64,000 nucleotides of DNA from Capsaspora owczarzaki ATCC 30864 (GCF_000151315.2 NW_011887302.1:863108-927107), one strand, 5' to 3'. Counted from the stretch's first letter, positions 13,233-26,105 are shown. The notes: generated by a model from the letters alone, not told the origin. A program made the numbers and translations.

Positions 13233-16200
13233 TTAGAAAACGAGCATCCCATCAAAAGATCAGAAAACAGAACGATATGAGAAGTGAGTTCAGAAGGTAT
13301 GATCAACATTCATTATTCAGGGTATTTTGAGGGGATGATCATGATGATGGGGGTTTTGGATGGGTGGGTGTGCGGGTGCTGGGTCGAGGCGAGTCGGGGC
13401 GAGTCAGCGCGGCTTTCCTTTCCCGCAGCTCGCTCGTCCCGCCTTTCAGAATAAAACCCCACTCATCCATCCACGTATTTGATGGCACTCAGCCCCGCCT
13501 CAAGCAAATCCACTAAACAACGCCGGGTCATAACATCCGAGCTGCGAATTTACAACCGGTGGTCCTCCGATTTGCGCTCTGCGACCTTCCAGCAGCACAG
13601 CCCCCCACACACACACACACGAAGCGACTTTCGAGAATCACAAGAATCGCTGGCAATCAACCACAATGCCAAAAGCAGAGCGTGCGAGTTTGCCTCCTTA
13701 TCGCGTCAAGGCATTTTGTATGCTTTTTACGTTACGTCGGAGGCTGAAGCTTCGCTGTTGAGCCATCCATCAAAACCAGCCAGTCATCCATGTCGCTCAT
13801 CTTTGCTATTGAGACGAGGCAGCAGCATTTGGGGCTGTGGCGAATCGACAAGAATCGCGCTGCCGGTGGAACATTCACGAATGCGAACCAATCGCAACAA
13901 CATGAGGCTGGAAGTCCACAACCAAGCGGAAAAGGGGGGGGGGCGAAAAGGGGGTGGGGGTGCTCAGAGTGGGACACATGCAAGTCGCTCGTCTGCTGGT
14001 TGCTATTGCTGGGCGGTGGTGGTGGGGTTGGGCAAGCGAGAGTTCGCTGGACGGGTCAAAGCGCATGACGCTGCCTCTCCGATCCACTTCTGCTTTTTGT
14101 ATCCCTCACTGATCCGCTTCGTTGTTCATCCGCGCTTCATTCTCGATGCTCTGTCACTACTGCCTGCTGAGGGTGTTGCATCACATCACTCGAGGCCAGC
14201 GCTCTGTTTCGTCGTCGTGACTCATCACACCTTTTTGTTTTTGACAGTTACCGATAAAAAGAAAAGTGATTCCCCCACTGATTCTCAATCACGTTGCTCC
14301 GTTGTCGGGATGCGCTCTATGCAATCCAATAATACTGCTTGGAATATTAGAGAAGAGGGGAAGCGGGGATGGGGCAGGCGGTGTGGCAGCCGCAGTCCAT
14401 CGGTCATCGGGGTTGTTGCCGCTCGTTTGACATGTTCGCGTTTCTTTCGTCCATTCAGAATCCGCTTCACAACGCCCCGACCTCTCCAAAAGCAGCAATC
14501 GTGAATTTCACTCGCTCCAACATGAATGAACAAGCGAGCAAGCCGAGCAAGACCATACGCGCGCCCGCATTTCGCCCCAAGCAAAGAATGGCGACGTCTT
14601 CTCCACCGTTCGTTTCCCAGCCTTGCTCGCTTCTCACCCCGCTGCTCCCTCCGCTTCGGCCTCCACCCAAACACTCGGCCTCCACCCAAACACTTGTGAT
14701 CTCGCCTGTTGGCTGACTCTGTGATTTGTTTGCAGCACGATTGGAATTCGCCGCGCGTTCGGGTCGGCACGAACCTCGGTCACGAAAAAACGAAAAAAAT
14801 AAAAAAATACAAAATAAACGCAATCCGCCGCTCAGCATGTGTGTAGACGCGTGTTGAGACTGTTGCGCTTGTGGATTGTGTCGCTTGTCATTGTCGTATC
14901 GGAGAAGAGTGAGTGGCCAAAGACATCACAGCATTGCAAAGACAGAGCTTGCAACGACAGCCATGTGGCAGGACTCACGATTGGGAAAAACAGAAAAAAG
15001 AAAAAAGAAAAAAGAAAAAGAAAACAACAAAGAAACGTGTCGCGACGAGAGCGCAAAAAGAAGCGACGCCATGGCACCAAGCAGATGGCTCAGGGGGAGA
15101 AAAAGCGCACGGCAAGAGTCAATCAGTAAATGACAGAGATGGAGGAAGATGGAGGAGGATGACAGTGGTGAAGTGCAATGAAATGTACCTCCGAAAAAAA
15201 AAAAAAAAAAAAAAAAAGACTGACTGGTGATTGCTGAAACAAACAAAAACGCAATCCAGCAATCAGGATATTTTGCATTGCGCCCTCAATCAAGACGACC
15301 TTGTGTCAAATCACAGTTGTGCTGTCTCCGTCCTGGTACTCTTTGCTTGTCTCGCACTGGTGCGTTACGCACTCCCATCTGCGCAATCGTGGAAGACACG
15401 GCGAAAGTGATAAAGGCGACTTCCAAAAAATAAAAAAATACAAAACAAAAAGCAAGCTTGTCGCGATAGGCCAGACCCAAAAAGGAAAATTCGAACAATG
15501 TGTAGCAGCACTGCCATTAAAAAACAATAGAGTAAAAAAAAGTACTGAAGTGGACGCGACCGCAATGGCGATTGAAAGTGTGATTCATCTGGCGAGAGTG
15601 GACACAACAGTGCGGTACCACATGATGCTTGCCTTCTGCCCCGTTGCCCTTCATCTCGTTCTCTCCCATCGTCGACGATCGCAAAAGAATTAAGCAAGCA
15701 ATCGACATCTTGACAACATGCAAGCTTTTCGCAGACTCAACGATCAAAGTTAGGAACAAAAAACCCGAAAAAAAAAAGAAAAGAAAAAAAAAAAAAAAAA
15801 AAAAAAAGTCAAACGTGTGGCAAAAAGTATTTTTTGTGTTTTTTTTTTTTTTTTTTTTTTAACCTGCTCCACATGCTGTGGCTTTGTCTTTGTCGGTGTC
15901 GCATTTTTGAATTGTTCCCAACAACCGCACTCTCACACTTTGATGCCGCAAAACCCCGACTCGCACTCAGCAGGGCTCAAATCAACAATATTTGACAAGA
16001 GGAGAGCACAAGCAAAACATCCGCTTGAACCAAAAAACAGATCACAGGACACGACCACACCGCCCCAACGATAGTGGAATGCCCGCAATGCCAACCACGG
16101 CCCGACAGTCGGATGTGGCATGTTTCGTTCTTTGAAGTGTTTGTTCCTTTGCTGGCCGTTTTGTTGGGGAGGTACGGCACAATAGTCGTGACACATGTTT

Positions 16201-16737
16201 GTTTTGTTGACGATGAGGCGCCGATCGAGATGGATGCTGTGGACAATCGGAAGAAAGGAGGAGAGACAGAGCAAAGGAGCAGTATGGCAGTAGAGGAGGG
16301 GGGGGGAAGTGTGGGTTTGGAATGGTGATAAAGGGGGTTGAATCATCATGCCCATTGATTGCTGGCATTTGCAATTCAACTTGTTTCGCATCACCCGATC
16401 ACCGTTTTGGTTTGACAAAGTTCCGGATCACAACGCACAGCCACACGCGATGTCCAGATCACAAGCTTACTCGTGTCAATGAAAAAGAGAGTGAGAGATA
16501 TCACAAAAACCAACTTTGGAAGATTTTTGTTTTTTTTTTTTAAAAAAGTTGTTTTGGACAGAAGGTACACTGACACACAGGCAAGAAACAAGAAGTAAAA
16601 AAACAAAAGCCAGACACACGCATGGAGAAAGAGAGAACCGGGCTCATTCTTCCCTTCAATCTCATGCGCAAGCAAGTGCTGACATTTGCAGACTCAGATG
16701 TGGGGGGGGGGACAGCGGAGAAACAACACAATGCTTG
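13233..16737. other. 3.5-kb stretch without a recognisable gene
   Basis: It lies upstream of the bHLH start and downstream of the myosin stop. It contains long A or T homopolymers (15185-15218, 15781-15807, 15840-15860), CA runs and G runs. A TTTCCCGC element resembling an E2F site lies at 13419-13426. A 1-kb open frame (13482-14504, +) encodes no recognisable domain, has skewed composition and no similarity to its surroundings' proteins, so I do not call it. No tRNA-like or rRNA-like sequence was seen. The most likely content is the bHLH promoter and leader, the myosin 3' UTR, and possibly an unannotated ncRNA. Confidence 0.45.
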
Positions 16738-19700
16738 TTAATCGTCGTCGCTCAAGTCCAGATCGCTAATGTCGTCAATATCAATGTCCGAGTCGTCGTC
16801 GTCAACGGCCGAGGACTTCTTTGCAGGTGTCACGGGCGCCGCCGCGTACGATGGTGCGGCCTCCACAGACTTGGCTGGGACGGCGACCGGGGAGCTGCTG
16901 CTGGTCGATTTGGCGGCGGTCGAGTGCGGCGGTGGGGTGGCAGAGCGCGATCCTCCAACACTGGATGATGTGGAATGGTAGGACGAGGTGTTGCGAGCAG
17001 TGGATCGCGCAGGCGGTCGCTCGTCCTCAGAGTCATCCGACAAATCATCATCATCATCATCGTCGTCGTCATCATCATCATCATCGTCTCCGTTTCGAAG
17101 TTTCTGTGGAAGCGCGAGATTAACGAGCTGAGCATTTTGTGTTGTTGTTATAGTTTGTTTTTTAAATTCTGCTTTTGGATTTTCATGATCCTCGCTCTAT
17201 TCCGCTTCTCGCTTTGCCTCCCCTTGTCGTCTCTTGGCTTTACACCACTCGTGTTCCCATTCCACAATTTGTCAAGTAATGGGGAGAGATTTGGTTTCAG
17301 GGTTCGCGTTTTCAAAAGAAACGCTTCAGCAACAAAATGTGCGTCTTTTGAATTTGCATTTCTTTTTAAAACTGCTCACCGTTTCGAGGGCATTGATCTT
17401 GATCTTGTTCTGATGAGCCTCTCGCTTGAAGCGATCCTGCTCTTGCATGGCAATCTCGAGCTCGGATTCCAAGGTGCGCTTCTTGCTGTTGAACTCGCTT
17501 TCCTTGATTTCCTGTTGTTGATTGTTTGTGTTTTTTTTTTTCAAAAAACAAACAAAGGAATCCACAACAAAAAAAACACAAAGAATCGCGTTACAAATAA
17601 CAAACGAATCAGATCAACAACCAACAGCGTTCGCTCTCGACCCTCCGAACAACGAGCAACCACCGTCATAAAACAAAGCTTACCCATGCACTCAGCTCCT
17701 CCTTGAGCTCGGCAGCACGGCGAGTGGCCTTCTTGGTGGCCTCGAGCGCTGCATTGCGCTCGGTGCGCTCGCGCTGGAGATCTTGCTCGATGCGCTCGAT
17801 TTGATCTTCGAGACGCTCCATCTTGGCCTCTGCCTTCTTGCGGGCCATCGCTTCAACGGATGCCTTCTCTTCGGCAGAGTGTGCGCGACGCTCGGCGCGA
17901 TCCAACGCGCTCTTGCTGACAATCTCGCTGTCAGCTTCCTCGAGGCGTTGCTGAGCACGCTCCAGCTTTCTGGTAAGCTCAGTCTGTGGGACGAGTGCAG
18001 TATTTGTGAGGAAGTGAATGTGACGTGGCAAACAGACACGCCCCAGGAGCAAGATACAAACCAACAACCAAATTTCAAACAACAACCGAGCTGCCAAACC
18101 ATACCGTCTTCTCTTCAAGCTCCTCGTTGGCAGACTTGAGGTTGCCAATTTCGTCGTGCAGTGAGTTGACTTGGCGAGAGATGCTGCGATACTTTTCGAG
18201 CATTTGATCAAACTCCTCCTCGTCCTCGTCCTGCTTTGTCTTGAGATCGGCGAGGTCGCGGTGGGCCGAGTTGTATCGATTTTCAATGTCGTCTCTGGCC
18301 TTCTTCAAACTGTCGACCTGGCTTTCAGCCTCCTGTCTCAACCAGAAATGATGATGACACGATGAGCAACGCCATTCATCACTGGCACTCGGCGGAAAAA
18401 AACAAAACAAACAAACAAACAAACAAAAAAAAAGCATGAACACGCCAGCTTCTTGGCCTTGACAAGGTTGGCAATCTGCTCTTCCATGTCTTCGATCTGA
18501 GCACGCAATGCCTTGACAGCACGCAATGCCTTGACAGTGCCGGTGGGTTCCGATGACTTGGCGTTGGACGACGATGCTGTTGCCTCTTTGCTTCTTCTTT
18601 GTCTTGGCAAGAGCAACAGCTCGCGCTGCGAAACAACAACATCAGACGAGAAAGCAGCGAACAATCAGCGCAACCCACTTTTTTACGAAACAAACCAAAC
18701 AAAGCGAAACCAGTCGAATGCCTCACCCTTCAAAGCCAATTGCAGCTCATCAATTTTGCCTTCCAGATCGCGCTTGGAGCGCACGGCAATGCCACGCTCC
18801 TCGGACGCCTCTTCCATTTGCTGTTCGATGGCACGAATCTTCTTTTGCGTCGAAAACTGGAGCTCTTCCATCTCCTGATCCTTTGCTTCCAGATCTTGCT
18901 TGATCTTGGCCCTGTAGAGAAAAGCGCAATCAAGTCAAAAAAACTGTTCCCCAAACACACACACACACACACACACTCCCTTTCAAAAACAAACCCCCAA
19001 TAACGCCCACTCACTTGAGCTGGTTGAAGGAAACCTCGATGCGCGTCTTGGCTTGCTCGGCAAGCTGGACCTTTTCCTCCAACTCGTCGAGCTCCTCGTT
19101 TTGCTCCTCAAGCTTGGCCTCGAGATCGCGCTTCTGGCGCTTAATATCGCTCATGGCACGGTCATCGGCAGAGCCAGCGGCGGAGGCATCCTCTTCCAGG
19201 CGGGTCTTCTCGCGCTGCAGCCGAACAATTTCGACTGCCTTGTTATCGAGCTGCTCGTTGAGCTCGCTGATTTCGTCTTGCAGCTTGTTGCGCTCCCGGA
19301 TGGCCTGCTCCTTGAGCACGCGTTCGGTGGTGGCCTTCTCGACGTACTCTTGCAACTCCTCGTCGATTTGCTTGCGCATTTCATCGTCATCAGCGCCGGT
19401 CGTGCGCAAATCGTCGCGAGACGAGCTAAATTTCAAGTCCTCCATGTCCGATTGCAGCTTGTTGATCTTGCGCTTCTGGTCAGAGTTGGTCTGCTGCAGC
19501 GTGTCGACGTCGTTTCGCAACTCCTCCAATTCCATTTCTGCCGTCTTTTTGGCCATGCGCAGGCGCTCCATCTCGTTGACGTCTTCTTCGTTTCTGTTCG
19601 ACAAAGGCAGTGACAAAAGTGAGAATTGTCGGCATCATTTTTTTCTCCTCACTTTCTTCCTCTCTCCACACTCCCCCCTTCGAGTTCCCCAACGCTCTTG

Positions 19701-22700
19701 TTTCTCTTTCTTTTCTTACCGTTGCTTCAACGCATTCAACTCTTGCGTAAGTTTGGTCAGCTTCAGAGTCTGGTCGCTCGAATCGCCCTTTCCGGGAGAC
19801 TCTTCCAATTCGCTGCGAGCTTCCTCCAGGTCTTGCTCGAGCTTCTTCTTTTGACGGGTGAGCTTTTCGTTGGCAAGCTCGAGCGTTTGAATTTGGGCTT
19901 GCGTGTCCAACTTTTGTTGCTCGACCTGACGACTGTGGAGGAGCGCCTTCTCGTAAAAGCTGGTCATGTCCGCCACAGCGTCGCGCTCTTGTGTCAGGGC
20001 AACCATGAGTTCCTCGACGCGCCCTTCGAGGGCCTTTTCCTTGGAGCGGAAGTCCTGGCGCTCGGCTTCGAGCCGCTTGAGCTGCTCCTTCATCTGGCTG
20101 ACCGCCGCCGAGTCGTCGTCATCGTCGCCTCGAGGCGCTTTCATTGAGCTGGTGACTTGCTGGAAGAGCTTCCACCAGGGCCAAGTGCGCAGCATCATGT
20201 GGATGCGCACGTTCTTTTGGATGACAATGGCCGAAAGACGCTGGCCGGCAAGCTCGGTGGCGAGTGTGCGACCGAGATACCCGCGGCACGCCGCCTGCAG
20301 CTTGACCGTTGCATCGACAAGGCGCTGCTGGCGCATGCGCTCGAGGACTTCAAAGGCGCCAACCCGCAGCAGGACGTTTGACTTGCCAGCCTGCACCGAT
20401 CCGCTCGAGAAGCTGCCGTCAAGTGCCTTGACCAGAGCGCGTGCCGCACCATCGTGGTCTGGAGGCAATGTGACTTGCGATGCCAGCGCACGGTAGCGAT
20501 GCACAAACTCTGACAGGGGCACCTGCAACGTGGGCAAGCGGCGTTGCAATCGGAGAATGTCAGTGACAAGCGACGGACGCAGCTGGAAGGCAAAGGCGGT
20601 GGCGTTCTGCGCGGCCGACGCGCCGGGGGCCAGGCACACGACGGTGTGCAAGTCTGCCAGGCTCAGCAACTGCAAGCATGCCTCCAACTCCTCGATAGCT
20701 TGGGCGACGGCCGTGCGGCTCGTGGCGCTGCGGCCAGACGGCGCAGTGCCGGCTTTCTTGGCCGCCAGAGCCACGGCTGGCGACAAGACCGAGGACGATG
20801 CATTCACGGCCGAGGCTTCGGCCTGCTGGTTGACAATCGTGACGAAAGGTCGCTTGGACTCGTTCAAGAGCTGGGAGCACGCCTTGGGCAGCGTCTTGCG
20901 GTTTTCCTCAATCAGGCCCTGGACGGGGTAGTCGACAGCTCGTGCATAGTGCATGACGGTGAAAGAGCTCGTCTTGGGCACGAGCCGACCGTGATGGTCG
21001 GGAACAGTGACAAACTTGCACGCGGCCTCGGCAGCGTCGCCCGAAGTGGCAGGTGCCTTGCCTTGGGCAACTTTGGCGCGCAGCGCCTCGAGGAAGCTGG
21101 CGTCGTTGCCAGAGGGATGCATCGTCTCCTCATCGAGAATGCGGACCAAGCCGTTGGCCGAGAAGAGCGCCGAATGGGCGGCAATGTAGCCCTCAGCACC
21201 GTCAAAGTCTTCGCCATCGTAGGTCAGTCCCTCAAGCGTAAAGGTGCGTCGCGGCTTTGCAAAGGTCTGGTCTTGGATGAAATGCTGCACGCGCTCGGAA
21301 GTGAGGTTGGCGAGAAGACGCGAAAGCGTGCTGATGCCGGGCTCGGTGTCGGCCGGAACGGCCATGGCGTTTTGGTCAAAGCCGGGCGTGTCGAGGAGGA
21401 AGAGCGTGAAGGTCGCCGCGAGCTTGCTCTGGAGGCGCTTGTTGATGCGCTGAACAATGACGGCAAAGAGGCGCGAATGCAGGGCGCGAGCCAGCGTGTC
21501 GATGGTGTTGTACACAATCTCGGCGGACTTGACGGGCACACCTTCGGCGTCACGCGTCAGGGACTTTGACAGATCGTTCGCGTTGACGCCCAGCAAGCCC
21601 GCTGCGCGCTGCAGCGCGCCGCTCGGATCGGCAATCGTCATGGCTGGGGACACGGTGAAGCAGCCGAGGTTGAGGATGGCCGAGAGCAGGTGCCAGATGG
21701 ACTTGACCTCGTCGGCTTGGAACCCAAGCAGCTCGAGCGCCGTCGACAGGCTGGCAATGCTGGACGTGGCAATAGGCTTGGCAGCAGCGGTAGAGGGCGG
21801 CAGGTAGCGGGTGTGCTTGATGGTGTCGGGTGTGAGGAGCAGCTCCGTCTTGAGCGTCGCATCGTCCATGGTGGCCAGCTGGTGGAAGACATGGAAGGCG
21901 TGGGCCTTGGGGGCGGTGGTGGCGTCATCGCGAGGGAAGGAGCGGAGACGGTCGAGTCCAAAGCACTGGAACGTGGCACCCGAAACGCCCGCCGTCTTGT
22001 CAAAGGTGAGCGAAACGAGTGTCGAGGCGCGGGAAGAAATGTCATTGCCTCGAACATCACCGCCGAACGATTCAATCACAGAGTGCGCGCTCAGAAGGGC
22101 GCTCTCGAACGCGGTTGGCGTGGCGAAGGTCGAGCGACCGCCTCGGCCGAAACGAGCAAAGAAGGAGAGCAGGGCACGAAGCGTGTGCGTCTTGCCCGAG
22201 CCACGCTCGCCAGTAATGACAATGGACTGCGGTCGGTGGGTGAGAAGCATTTCGGCGTAGACGGCGGACGCCTGGCCGTACACGTGCGGGGGCAACTCTG
22301 CTCGCATGTGCGATCGGAAGACGCCGGCGACATTTGGCGCATAAATAGCGGGCTGGGGCTTGTTTGGTCGCGCAATGACGAGCGCTGCGCCAGCATTCGT
22401 GTGAATAATGTCGTCCTCGAATCTAGCATTGAGATGGAAGTGGTGTGTGTGTGTGTGTGTGGGGGGGGTGAGTTTATGGACATGAGCAAAAGTCGAACAA
22501 AAAGCTTTTTTTTTTTCGTACCGCTTTGACACCGTGTTGGCGGCACTGAAGGCATTGGTGAAGGGGTGGTCTGCGAGATCGTCGGCCTTGTCCCACTTGC
22601 GAGCATTGACCTTGTCGACGTCCGAGTCTGTGACTGAGACCTCCGAGCCAGCAGCCGAGCCCGTTGTGATGGCAACCTGTGAGTCGAAACAAGGATAATC

Positions 22701-23415
22701 GGGTTTAGTAAAAAGGTCAGACTTGCACCCTCCACCATCATGACACTGGAGCTCTTATTTGTTGATGTTTGGTGAGTGAGACATTGCGCGATCAATTGCG
22801 GTACATTGTAAAGTGAGGTTTCCGGCTTTTTTTTCAAACCGCACACACTTCCATGCTTCAAAACCTCAGTTCGATCCATCATCGTTTTTCATTTTTCACT
22901 TTCATTGCATTTTCAAAGCCAACCGTCTGTGAAATTGATCATCAAACAACCCAAACAAGCAAACCTTCAACAAACTCGAAAAAATCACGCAACGTTTTCA
23001 ATGCAAAACTCAAAGAAACAGAAAACAAAATAAACAATTTTTTTTTTTTTTTTTTGCTTCTTTTCGATTTTTAAATAAAAACCGCTTTTTTTTTTTTTTT
23101 TTTTTTTTTTTGGTTTTTGTCAAAATCCTCGCAATTTTCGACCTGTTTTTCTGCTTTGTTTGACTCAAGTCTGCCTTTTTGATTGGGTGGCAGCAGAATG
23201 AAAGCAGTGATGAGATGAAATGAAGCGGCGGTTGGAGTTGGGAGTTGGGAGTGGAAGGGGGATGGAAACTGAGTCACGGAACGAAAAGCGACAGAGAAAC
23301 AAAAAAAAAAAAAAAAAAAAACTGTTGACACGGATCGCTCTCTGTCTCGCTCTCTCTATCTTCAACTGAACTGTGTGCTGACTGTCACACCACCCAAGAG
23401 TAAAAGAGATCAAAG

Positions 23416-23454
<39 letters not shown>

Positions 23455-23781
23455 TCGGGTCGGTACCGTGAGCTGGGCGCCGGACTCTGCGCGGGAGACG
23501 ACGCGGCCGGCCTCGAGCGAGCGGCGCAGGCCGTTGTCTGTGGACGCGAGCAGCCAGACGAGCTCGTCCTGGCCAGCCGCAGCGGGTGCAGGAGTGGTGG
23601 CGCCTGCATCGGCACTAGCAGCAGCGTCGCTCTTGGGGAGAAGCAGCTCGAGCGTGCTCTCGGCGCGCTGCAGCGACACGGACTGGGTCCGGCGAAGGGC
23701 AGACCGCGTCCGCACGCCGCTCGCAGATCCAGCAGGCACGCCGCCGACAGACGAAGCCGACGCGGATGATTGCAGCGACAT
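16738..23781 (-). CDS. Myosin XVIII-like heavy chain
   Basis: Ten exons: 23781-23467, 22676-22522, 22422-19720, 19593-19015, 18911-18727, 18576-18444, 18336-18105, 17983-17684, 17511-17380 and 17103-16738. They sum to 5100 nt (1699 aa). An N-terminal Ser/Ala-rich region precedes a divergent motor (about 150-870), an IQ-like neck with the class hallmark IQKNV then WPWW, a long coiled coil (about 945-1578) and an acidic Ser-rich tail ending in SDLDLSDDD. The P-loop is GERGSGKT near 228, switch I keeps N-D-I-S-S-R, and switch II is DTPGFD instead of D-x-x-GFE. Human MYO18A has the comparable DSPGFQ. Class XVIII myosins bind actin but have little or no ATPase activity, so a structural role is inferred. 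Intron 1 is 790 bp. Alternative: a divergent myosin II, made less likely by the WPWW and switch features. Confidence 0.85.
22677..23466 (-). other. Long first intron of the myosin XVIII gene
   Basis: At 790 bp this is the longest intron in the window. It holds T homopolymers at 23038-23055 and 23086-23111, an A run at 23300-23320 and an AG microsatellite. No open frame of note. It may hold regulatory elements. Confidence 0.6.
23419..23452. repeat. (AG)17 microsatellite
   Basis: An uninterrupted AG dinucleotide run in the first myosin intron, just downstream of the exon 1 donor on the minus strand, so it reads as CT on the sense strand. Confidence 0.95.
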
Positions 23782-24182
23782 TGTTGCAGCGAAGGAAGAG
23801 CGAGGAAGGAAGAATGAGAAGAAGAATGAAGAAATGAAGAATGACCAGGAATCTAAAATCTCAGAAATCCCAATACAGTAAAATTCAGAAGAGCAAAAAA
23901 GAAAATCATTCATAGACAAGGGTTGAATCGATTTGTTGTGGTGGACTTGTCTGTGGGAGATGGAGAAAGGCTCCAGAAAGCCTTTTCCGAGGTTACAATC
24001 ACCCGAATCACTCCTGCTGAAGCACGCTCATGCCAGAATGCACGCGGAAGCTTCGAGTACTCGAAAATACAGTCAAGAATGCGTAACATGGTCAAAATGC
24101 ACCAGACGAATCAGCGATTTTGGACGAAATTTTTCATTCAAATTTCATCATTGACCGACACCAAAAAGCACCAAGAAGGGCG
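23782..24182. other. Intergenic region, myosin promoter side
   Basis: This is 401 bp between the myosin start and the guanylate kinase stop, both on the minus strand. It should contain the myosin promoter and the 3' UTR of the kinase. No additional gene or distinctive motif seen. Confidence 0.4.
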
Positions 24183-24871
24183 CTACTGCATCTTGGAAAT
24201 GTCCTCCAAAACAATAGCACGCAAATCCGCGTAGGCCTGGTCGAGATTGTCGTTGATAATGGTAAAGTCGTACGAGCCGGGGAGGGCGGCATACTCAAAC
24301 TCGCCCTTGGCCGTGTCGAGGCGCTTGCGCAGGCTTTCCTCGGTCTCGGTGTTGCGATCACGCAGACGCTTCTCGAGCAGCTCGAATGTCGGGGGCTGCA
24401 CGAACACAAAGCGTGCGTTGAGGTCGGTGTTCTTGACGCTCTTGACGCCCTGCATGTCAATGTCCAGCACGCAAATCTTGCCACGGCGAACAACGTCCTC
24501 CACAGCGCGCTTGCTCGTGCCGTACATGTTGCCCGAGAACTCGGCCGACTCGATAAACTCTCCCGCAGCGACGCCACGAATCAGGTCTTCGCGGGTGGTA
24601 AACCAGTACTCACGGCCGTGCTCTTCGCCGGGCCGCGGCTTGCGCGTGGTGTCTGTTTTTTTTTTCACAATTCAACAATTGTTGTCAGATGAGTTTGAGT
24701 TGCTTTGTGTGAATGCAGTTCAAAGCCCCTCCTCCTCTTACGCGAGATGCTAAAGCCGAATGCGTTGGGGAACTCTGCCATGAGCTTCTTGAGCAGCGTG
24801 CTCTTGCCGGCACCGGACGGACCAGCCAAGACAATCGGGCGCGGGCCAGCACTGACAGTTGTGGCAGACAT
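24183..24871 (-). CDS. GUK1: Guanylate kinase
   Basis: ATP-dependent phosphorylation of GMP to GDP in the cytosol. Two exons, 24871-24742 and 24652-24183, joined in phase 1, give 199 aa, the usual length for the enzyme. The P-loop GPSGAGKST lies near residues 17-25. The GMP-binding segment reads [13 protein letters not shown], followed by EYWF, then [16 protein letters not shown] (GMP site) and VLDIDMQGV. The late motif [12 protein letters not shown] with two Arg is present. All catalytic elements look intact. It is head-to-head with the small membrane protein gene, 141 bp between the proposed ATGs. Family assignment is certain. Confidence 0.95.
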
Positions 24872-25012
24872 GGTGACGAGGGTTCGAGTCTCTGCGGGGG
24901 CCAGTAGAAAGAGTATGGAGAGGCAGCATGGTGAGGTTCAGTAAGTCGGTCGGTCAGTCAGTCCCGCGATCCAATGCATTGACTAGAGTCTGCTCGTTGG
25001 ATAAGAAAGCGC

Positions 25013-26105
25013 ATGAATCGAACGAGTGCACAGTTCGTCGTGGAGAGAGTGAGAGTGAGTGATGCTTACGTTGAAGGACTGTTCGCAGCATACACAGGAG
25101 AACTGAGCCCCAAATGCCTCATCTCAATTGGACAATGTGATGTCAGTTTCATTGCCACATATCGAGCTGTATCACAAGTAGCAGCGAGAATCAAACTGAA
25201 AAAAACAATAGTCAGCTAAACAAGAAAAAAAAAAAAATCCAGTCCTTCATTTTTTTCTTGACACAATGGTATAGCGTTTTGTTTCAGCTAGAGCGACGAT
25301 TTCCTTGATACTCTTTCTCTCTCGTTTTGCTTGACTTTTTTTTTTTTTTTTTTCCTGTGTTCTCCCCCGCTCCCGATCCCCCCCCCCGCCGCGGTCACTG
25401 CTCTTGATCCTCATCGCTTGCTCATTTGCATCACACCATGCGCTGCCCGTTGGGGTGCTGCTGCTGCTGCGGCTGCTGTCTGATCCCGTTTTTGCTTCCA
25501 ATGCATCTCCACTCACTTTTCATCCACTGCTCCCCCCCCCCTTTTTGACTTTTTTGACAGGGTGGCGGCGCTCGCTTTGAATTCCCTCGCTACGTCTGGT
25601 CCCCGACCGGCGGCTGGTGGCCAGAGCCCAAGATGTGGAAGCGCAACACGCTCCTCGCAGGCGCATTCATTGTCGCCGCATGCATCCCCGTCTACAACCT
25701 GTCCAAGCGACTCGAGGCAAGTGTGCAAAATGCATTCATTGATCTTGTCTTGCCAATTGTTGGCACCAGGAGTCGGTGATCTGTTCATCCACGGCTGCTC
25801 TTTTTTCATTCAACATTCAACCTGTCGTGTCCCCGCGGGCAACCTTTTGGGCGGAATCTAACGTCTGAGTGTGTTGTTATGTATGTGCTTGTCTCTGATC
25901 TTGCATTGCTGCGGGGTGCGGGGTGCGCAGGTCCGACCAGAGAAGCTGCCCGTCATTCCTGCTCATCTCATGCCACCACCTGTACGTTGTTGTTGCTTTG
26001 TGTGTGATCTCGCCGTTTTGCGTGTAGTTCATGCAACTCACGTTGATTTCGCTGTACTGCATATGCTGGCATTGACAGGGCGCTGCTGATGGATCACACC
26101 ACTAA
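25013..26105 (+). CDS. Small single-pass membrane protein, function unknown
   Basis: Proposed exons 25013-25054, 25561-25716, 25931-25981 and 26079-26105, all phase 0, give 91 aa. The core reads RFEFPRYVWSPTGGWW, then P-MWKRNT, then a membrane helix of about 18 residues (LLAGAFIVAACIPVYNL), then a short tail rich in Pro. The pattern of an aromatic/Gly/Pro N-terminal stretch, WKRNT and one helix recalls small mitochondrial inner-membrane proteins of other eukaryotes, but I cannot name it with confidence. Intron 2 would use a GC donor (GAG|GCAAGT) with acceptor CGCAG; a GT donor six bases downstream would add Ala-Ser. Exon 1 is the least certain part: the ATG was chosen because its donor (GTGAGT) gives the right phase. 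Confidence 0.6.

Noticed and set aside
13482-14504. A 341-codon open frame on the plus strand
   Set aside because: No domain, odd composition (His/Ser/Arg-rich, G runs read through), no splice or start context and it lies in the probable bHLH control region.
19053-19613. A Leu-rich open frame antisense to the myosin tail
   Set aside because: Coiled-coil coding sequence often leaves the opposite strand open; no independent signals.
20544-21569. A 341-codon open frame antisense to the myosin motor
   Set aside because: It mirrors GC-rich codon use of the motor exon and has no recognisable domain.
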